From: Christensenella sp. UBA3798
GTDB taxonomy: Bacteria > Bacillota > Clostridia > Christensenellales > CAG-1252
Assembly: GCA_002368735.1 (NCBI GenBank)
Contig: DFEQ01000089.1
Location: forward strand, 18,181 to 33,561
Direction of reading: 5' to 3'
Length of the DNA: 15,381 nt
Numbering within the stretch: the first letter of the stretch is position 1; each line of letters opens with the position of its first letter. Made by a program: the position numbers and the translations under genes. The notes under the pieces were generated by a model. That model was given only the letters and a program-made list of their open reading frames with translations, made no database searches and was not told the origin of the DNA. Below, piece after piece: positions 12,890 to 15,381 of this stretch.

Positions 12890-14584
12890 TCAGTTCAACT
12901 TGACCTTAACTGCGGGTCTGACGCCGATCATATCGCTCTTGACGTTATAGGTCGCGAGGGTGCCGAGGGCGGTGGTCAGGGAAGAGAAGTGCTCCATATT
13001 GCCCGAGGAGCGGAGCCACCAGTGCGCCGCGTCGTACTCGTCGCCCTTGTTTGGGCTGGCGTATGCGCCCTTTGCCTTAGCATAGTCGGTGGCTTTGCCC
13101 ACTTTGCGTGCGTCTTCGTCCTTGGCGCTCTTGCTCCAGCCGTAATCCTCGTTGCGCATATCTTGATAGCTGAGGAGGAAGACGGTGTCCTCGCAGCTCG
13201 TGCCGTTGGCGTAGTCAAAGTCGGGGTTCGCCGTGTCCTTGCTGTAGTCGATGGTGGTGGTCCGGAGGAAGTCCTTTTCGCCGCCCATGAATGCGTCCTC
13301 GAGGAACTCGCCGTTCAGGAAGGCGCGGACGTCGCTGTATTCCCAGTTGTTCTCATAGATGGCTATGCCGCCGAAGTCGCGGGTGGTGAGGTCGCTGCGG
13401 AAGCAGCCCGCGGTGAGCACGCTCTCCGCAAGGAGCAGCACCTCGGAATCGGGGTCGTACGGGTTGCCCGAAAGCACCTTCCATACGATGGGTTCCACGA
13501 TAAAGAAGTACTCCTTCTCCGCCTCCACGTCCGAGCCGTCGCTGTACTTGCCGAAGTAGTTCTTCGCGTCGTTTTGATAGGGGGTCGCGGTCAGCTTGAC
13601 GAAGAGGGTATTCTTGTAGCTGTACGTGCCGGTGCCGTCCCATCTGCCTTCGGATATCTCCTTATTGAGCTCCGCGATGGTGCGGGCGTCTTCGAGGACG
13701 TGCTGCGGATATCTGCCGAACTCCACGTAGGTGGCGCCGTTCTTCTCAAATACGGTATAATATACCGCCTTGCTCATGTCCCATGAGGCATAGAGGGTGA
13801 CATCTTCCGTCCAAGTCTTGTCCAGTTTCGTCACGATATCGCCGCTCGGAGAATCTTTGTGCCAGCCGAGGAACTTATAGGTGCCGCCCGTCATTTTGCC
13901 GTCCTTCACCTCGTAATAGACGGGATGCTTGAGCTCCACGTCGGCGTGCTCGGTGTAGGTGTGAGGGTTGTCGGGGTTATTGGAAGCGCCCGCCTCCACG
14001 AGGTCGTATGTGACGTTGTAGGAATACGCCCAGCGAGCGTACAGCTCCACGGGGGCGTTAGTGCCCGACGGGATATAGTCCTCCGCCGCTTCCGTGCAGG
14101 CGGCGTCCTTATACCAACCGAGGAAGGTATAGCCCTCTTTGGTCGGGGCGTCGAGGAAGATGGTATCGCTCTTGATATTGAAAGTGGCGGGGTAGGCAGT
14201 GGTGTTGGTGTCGCTGTCCAAATGCAGGGTCAAGGGGAGCTCGATGAGCGTCCAATTCGCCGTCAGATGGATGGTGGACTTGGGCATCACGATATCGTGG
14301 TCTGCCTCCACGCTGGCGATGGTGTCGTCGGGGTTGGTCCAGTTGAGGAAGGCGTAGCCGTCGTTTGGCGCCGCGTGGATGGTCGTGGTCTTGCCTTTCG
14401 GGATAAGACCTCCGCCCGAGATCGATCCCGCGTCGGGGTTGGAGTTGGTGAGCACCAACCTACCGGAGTCCGATATGATGGCGGCTACCACCGCGCCCGT
14501 GATGACCACGATGGCGATCGCCACGTAGATCAAAATCTTTTTGCCTTTCTTGCTCTTAACGAATTCCAAGATCTTTTTTAACAT
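12890..14584 (-). CDS. Membrane-anchored surface protein with InlB-type repeats and a DUF6273-like domain
   Basis: A 564-residue protein with an N-terminal membrane anchor (KKILIYVAIAIVVITGAVVAAII, about 15-37) after a short basic tail, so the rest should be outside the cell. Three Listeria-Bacteroides (InlB B / Flg_new) repeats follow: about 42-111 (GYAFLNW...LTANW), 118-185 (GYTFLGWYKD...LYARW) and 189-268 (YKFLGWHKD...LYASW). From about 275 to the end lies a DUF6273-like domain: VEFGRYPQ, EPIVWKVLSG, LLLAESVL, WEYSDVRAFLNGEFLEDAF, DTVFLLSYQDM, AAHWWLRSSG and GVRPAVKVKL. I took the ATG at 14584 because AAAGGAG lies 7 nt upstream and the anchor then starts the protein; the longer frame to 14725 crosses the promoter. 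No sortase signal is seen. Probably an adhesion or envelope protein of unknown partner. Confidence 0.87.
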   Translation of the reverse strand: MLKKILEFVKSKKGKKILIYVAIAIVVITGAVVAAIISDSGRLVLTNSNPDAGSISGGGLIPKGKTTTIHAAPNDGYAFLNWTNPDDTIASVEADHDIVMPKSTIHLTANWTLIELPLTLHLDSDTNTTAYPATFNIKSDTIFLDAPTKEGYTFLGWYKDAACTEAAEDYIPSGTNAPVELYARWAYSYNVTYDLVEAGASNNPDNPHTYTEHADVELKHPVYYEVKDGKMTGGTYKFLGWHKDSPSGDIVTKLDKTWTEDVTLYASWDMSKAVYYTVFEKNGATYVEFGRYPQHVLEDARTIAELNKEISEGRWDGTGTYSYKNTLFVKLTATPYQNDAKNYFGKYSDGSDVEAEKEYFFIVEPIVWKVLSGNPYDPDSEVLLLAESVLTAGCFRSDLTTRDFGGIAIYENNWEYSDVRAFLNGEFLEDAFMGGEKDFLRTTTIDYSKDTANPDFDYANGTSCEDTVFLLSYQDMRNEDYGWSKSAKDEDARKVGKATDYAKAKGAYASPNKGDEYDAAHWWLRSSGNMEHFSSLTTALGTLATYNVKSDMIGVRPAVKVKLN

Positions 14585-14625
14585 CTGCCGGCTCCTTTGC
14601 TCGCGCGCGCATTTCAATAGATAAT

Positions 14626-14655
14626 AATATAGCATACGCGCGCGCTTTTTGTCAA
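14626..14655 (-). promoter_or_regulatory. Promoter of the InlB-repeat / YhhN-like unit
   Basis: Minus strand: perfect -35 TTGACA (14655-14650), 18-bp spacer, -10 TATATT (14631-14626) with TGC before it. The spacer contains an alternating GCGCGCGCG run, and a second such run lies downstream at about 14602-14610. Confidence 0.8.
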
Positions 14656-14783
14656 CAGCCCGAAGCAAGGGAAAGAATGGGGAATTCACGTCGATTTTGA
14701 CCCTCCGAACCCCCGAAAAGTGCATATTGTTTCTAAAATTACGAATTATTAAGAAAACTTATTTTAAAATATTTTGTTTGTAT

Positions 14784-14812
14784 TTGACAAGGTTTTTCCC
14801 CTGCAATATAAT
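14784..14812 (+). promoter_or_regulatory. Promoter of the S10 ribosomal protein operon
   Basis: Consensus TTGACA (14784-14789), 17-bp spacer and consensus TATAAT (14807-14812), preceded by an AT-rich stretch (14740-14783) that resembles an UP element. The expected start is near 14819. Fits the high expression of ribosomal genes. Confidence 0.92.
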
Positions 14813-14818
14813 AAACAA

Positions 14819-15000
14819 GCATTGCTTGGGAGAATGCTCCGCATACGGATGATGCGCAAGGTTACCCAATCCGGGGTTAATTTGCGCGGACCAGTCCGAC
14901 GATCGGGCGCTAACTCGTAAAGGACGGCAGGGAGACCTGCCTTAAATTTACAGGGGGCAGGAAACACACGGCAGCGCGGTATAAAAAGAGTTAGAAAAAA
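14819..15000 (+). ncRNA. Structured 5' leader of the rpsJ operon
   Basis: About 200 nt of untranslated leader. Hairpins seen: GCATT/AATGC (14819-14837), GCGCAA/TTGCGC (near 14855-14887) with an inner ACCC/GGGT, and GGCAGG-gaga-CCTGCC (14926-14941), a 6-bp stem closed by a GNRA loop. GGGGGCAGG (about 14953-14961) could compete for the CCTGCC arm. The leader may mediate feedback by a ribosomal protein (L4 does this in E. coli); that is inferred, and no strong terminator is seen. Confidence 0.5.
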
Positions 15001-15015
15001 CAGGAGGAAACCAAA

Positions 15016-15324
15016 ATGGCAGGACAGACAATCAGGATCAAACTGAAATCGTACGATCACGAGCTCGTTGACAGCGTGGCGAAGAATATCGTCGACGTTA
15101 TCACCAAGAACGGCGCGAAGATCTCGGGGCCCATCCCCCTTCCCACCGAGCGTGAGATCGTGACCATCCTTCGTGCTACGCACAAGTATAAGGATTCGCG
15201 CGAACAGTTCGAGATGAGGACGCACAAGCGCCTCATCGATATCTACAACCCCACGGCGACCGTCGTCAGATGCTTGATGGACGTCAACGTTCCGGCGGGC
15301 GTGGATATCAAGATCAAACTTTAA
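15016..15324 (+). CDS. rpsJ: 30S ribosomal protein S10
   Basis: Component of the 30S head and, with NusB, of antitermination complexes. The 102 residues are full length and clearly S10: IRIKLKSYDHELVDSVAKNIVDVITKNGAKISGPIPLPTE, then the loop EQFEMRTHKRLIDIYNPTATVV and the C-terminal strand VPAGVDIKIKL. GGAGGA (15002-15007) lies 8 nt before the ATG. First gene of the large S10/spc ribosomal cluster, with rplC following after 32 nt. Promoter at 14784 and a long leader upstream. In Bacillota rpsJ commonly follows tuf; here it is instead next to an unrelated surface-protein gene transcribed the other way. Confidence 0.98.
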   Translation: MAGQTIRIKLKSYDHELVDSVAKNIVDVITKNGAKISGPIPLPTEREIVTILRATHKYKDSREQFEMRTHKRLIDIYNPTATVVRCLMDVNVPAGVDIKIKL

Positions 15325-15356
15325 TTTCGAAAATAATTTGGAGGTGAACTTTATCA

Positions 15357-15381
15357 ATGAATAAAGCAATCGTCGGAAAGA
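15357..15381 (+). CDS. rplC: 50S ribosomal protein L3, first codons only
   Basis: Only MNKAIVGK is visible before the window ends, which agrees with the start of L3 (MKKAIIGKK type). GGAGGTGA (15340-15347) lies 9 nt upstream. The order rpsJ-rplC is the universal order of the S10 operon, and this supports the call as much as the short peptide does. Confidence 0.85.

Noticed and set aside
12989..14581. Plus-strand frames of 265 and 240 residues (12989-13786, 13859-14581)
   Set aside because: Antisense shadows of the InlB-repeat / DUF6273 gene, which has clear domains, ribosome site and promoter on the minus strand.
14764..15369. A 201-residue minus-strand frame
   Set aside because: Antisense to rpsJ and its leader; rpsJ is certain.
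1..15381. tRNA, rRNA genes, insertion-sequence transposases or defence-system genes
   Set aside because: No cloverleaf, rRNA-like stretch, transposase motif or known defence domain was found by eye on either strand.

Overview
The window looks like chromosomal DNA of an anaerobic, low-oxygen-lifestyle Bacillota, probably an uncultured gut-type clostridium. This is an inference from strong GGAGG ribosome binding sites, TTGACA/TATAAT promoters, a B12-dependent methionine synthase split into two proteins, a COG2509-type FAD protein and InlB-type repeats with a DUF6273-like domain. Most genes are GC-rich; the small cassette at 922-1551 is clearly more AT-rich.

Layout. 1-842 is the 3' part of glutamyl-tRNA synthetase, followed by a terminator. 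922-1551 holds a divergent pair: a two-helix membrane protein (minus) and an XRE repressor (plus), with two 17-bp operator-like palindromes between them. 1749-5494 (minus) is a metF / MetH-reactivation-domain / metH operon for the methyl branch of one-carbon metabolism, driven by one clear promoter. 5558-6222 has no gene but carries an array of eight short hairpins and other structured DNA. 6293-8451 encodes a long acidic membrane protein with a PH-like fold, translationally coupled to thymidylate kinase. 8531-10048 is a COG2509-type FAD dehydrogenase. 10049-10627 is repeat-rich. 10687-11505 is a TMEM164/YwaF-type membrane protein. 11506-12137 is again repeat- and terminator-rich. 12138-14584 (minus) is a YhhN/TMEM86-type lysoplasmalogenase-like gene behind a surface-anchored InlB-repeat protein. 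14784-15381 is the start of the S10 ribosomal protein operon: promoter, about 200-nt leader, rpsJ and the first codons of rplC.

The most unusual content lies between the genes. Three related elements of about 120-128 bp (1641-1760, 10034-10160, 12013-12140) have imperfect terminal inverted repeats and a shared GCGTAC...GTACGT core hairpin. Each sits in the same orientation exactly at the 3' end of a gene, so that one terminus overlaps or supplies the stop codon. Extra copies of the gene-distal terminus pile up next to two of them. A second, unrelated structure at 5636-5838 is two sub-arrays of four hairpins each, with constant spacers GTGAATTG or GTGAAGTT, each capped by GTTGTGGA. I do not know a named family for either.

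Functional links: metF, the activation-domain protein and metH make one methionine-synthesis unit. The TMEM164-like and TMEM86-like genes lie tail to tail, and both families are linked in animals to ether-lipid/plasmalogen turnover, suggesting a possible membrane ether-lipid theme; this is inference only.
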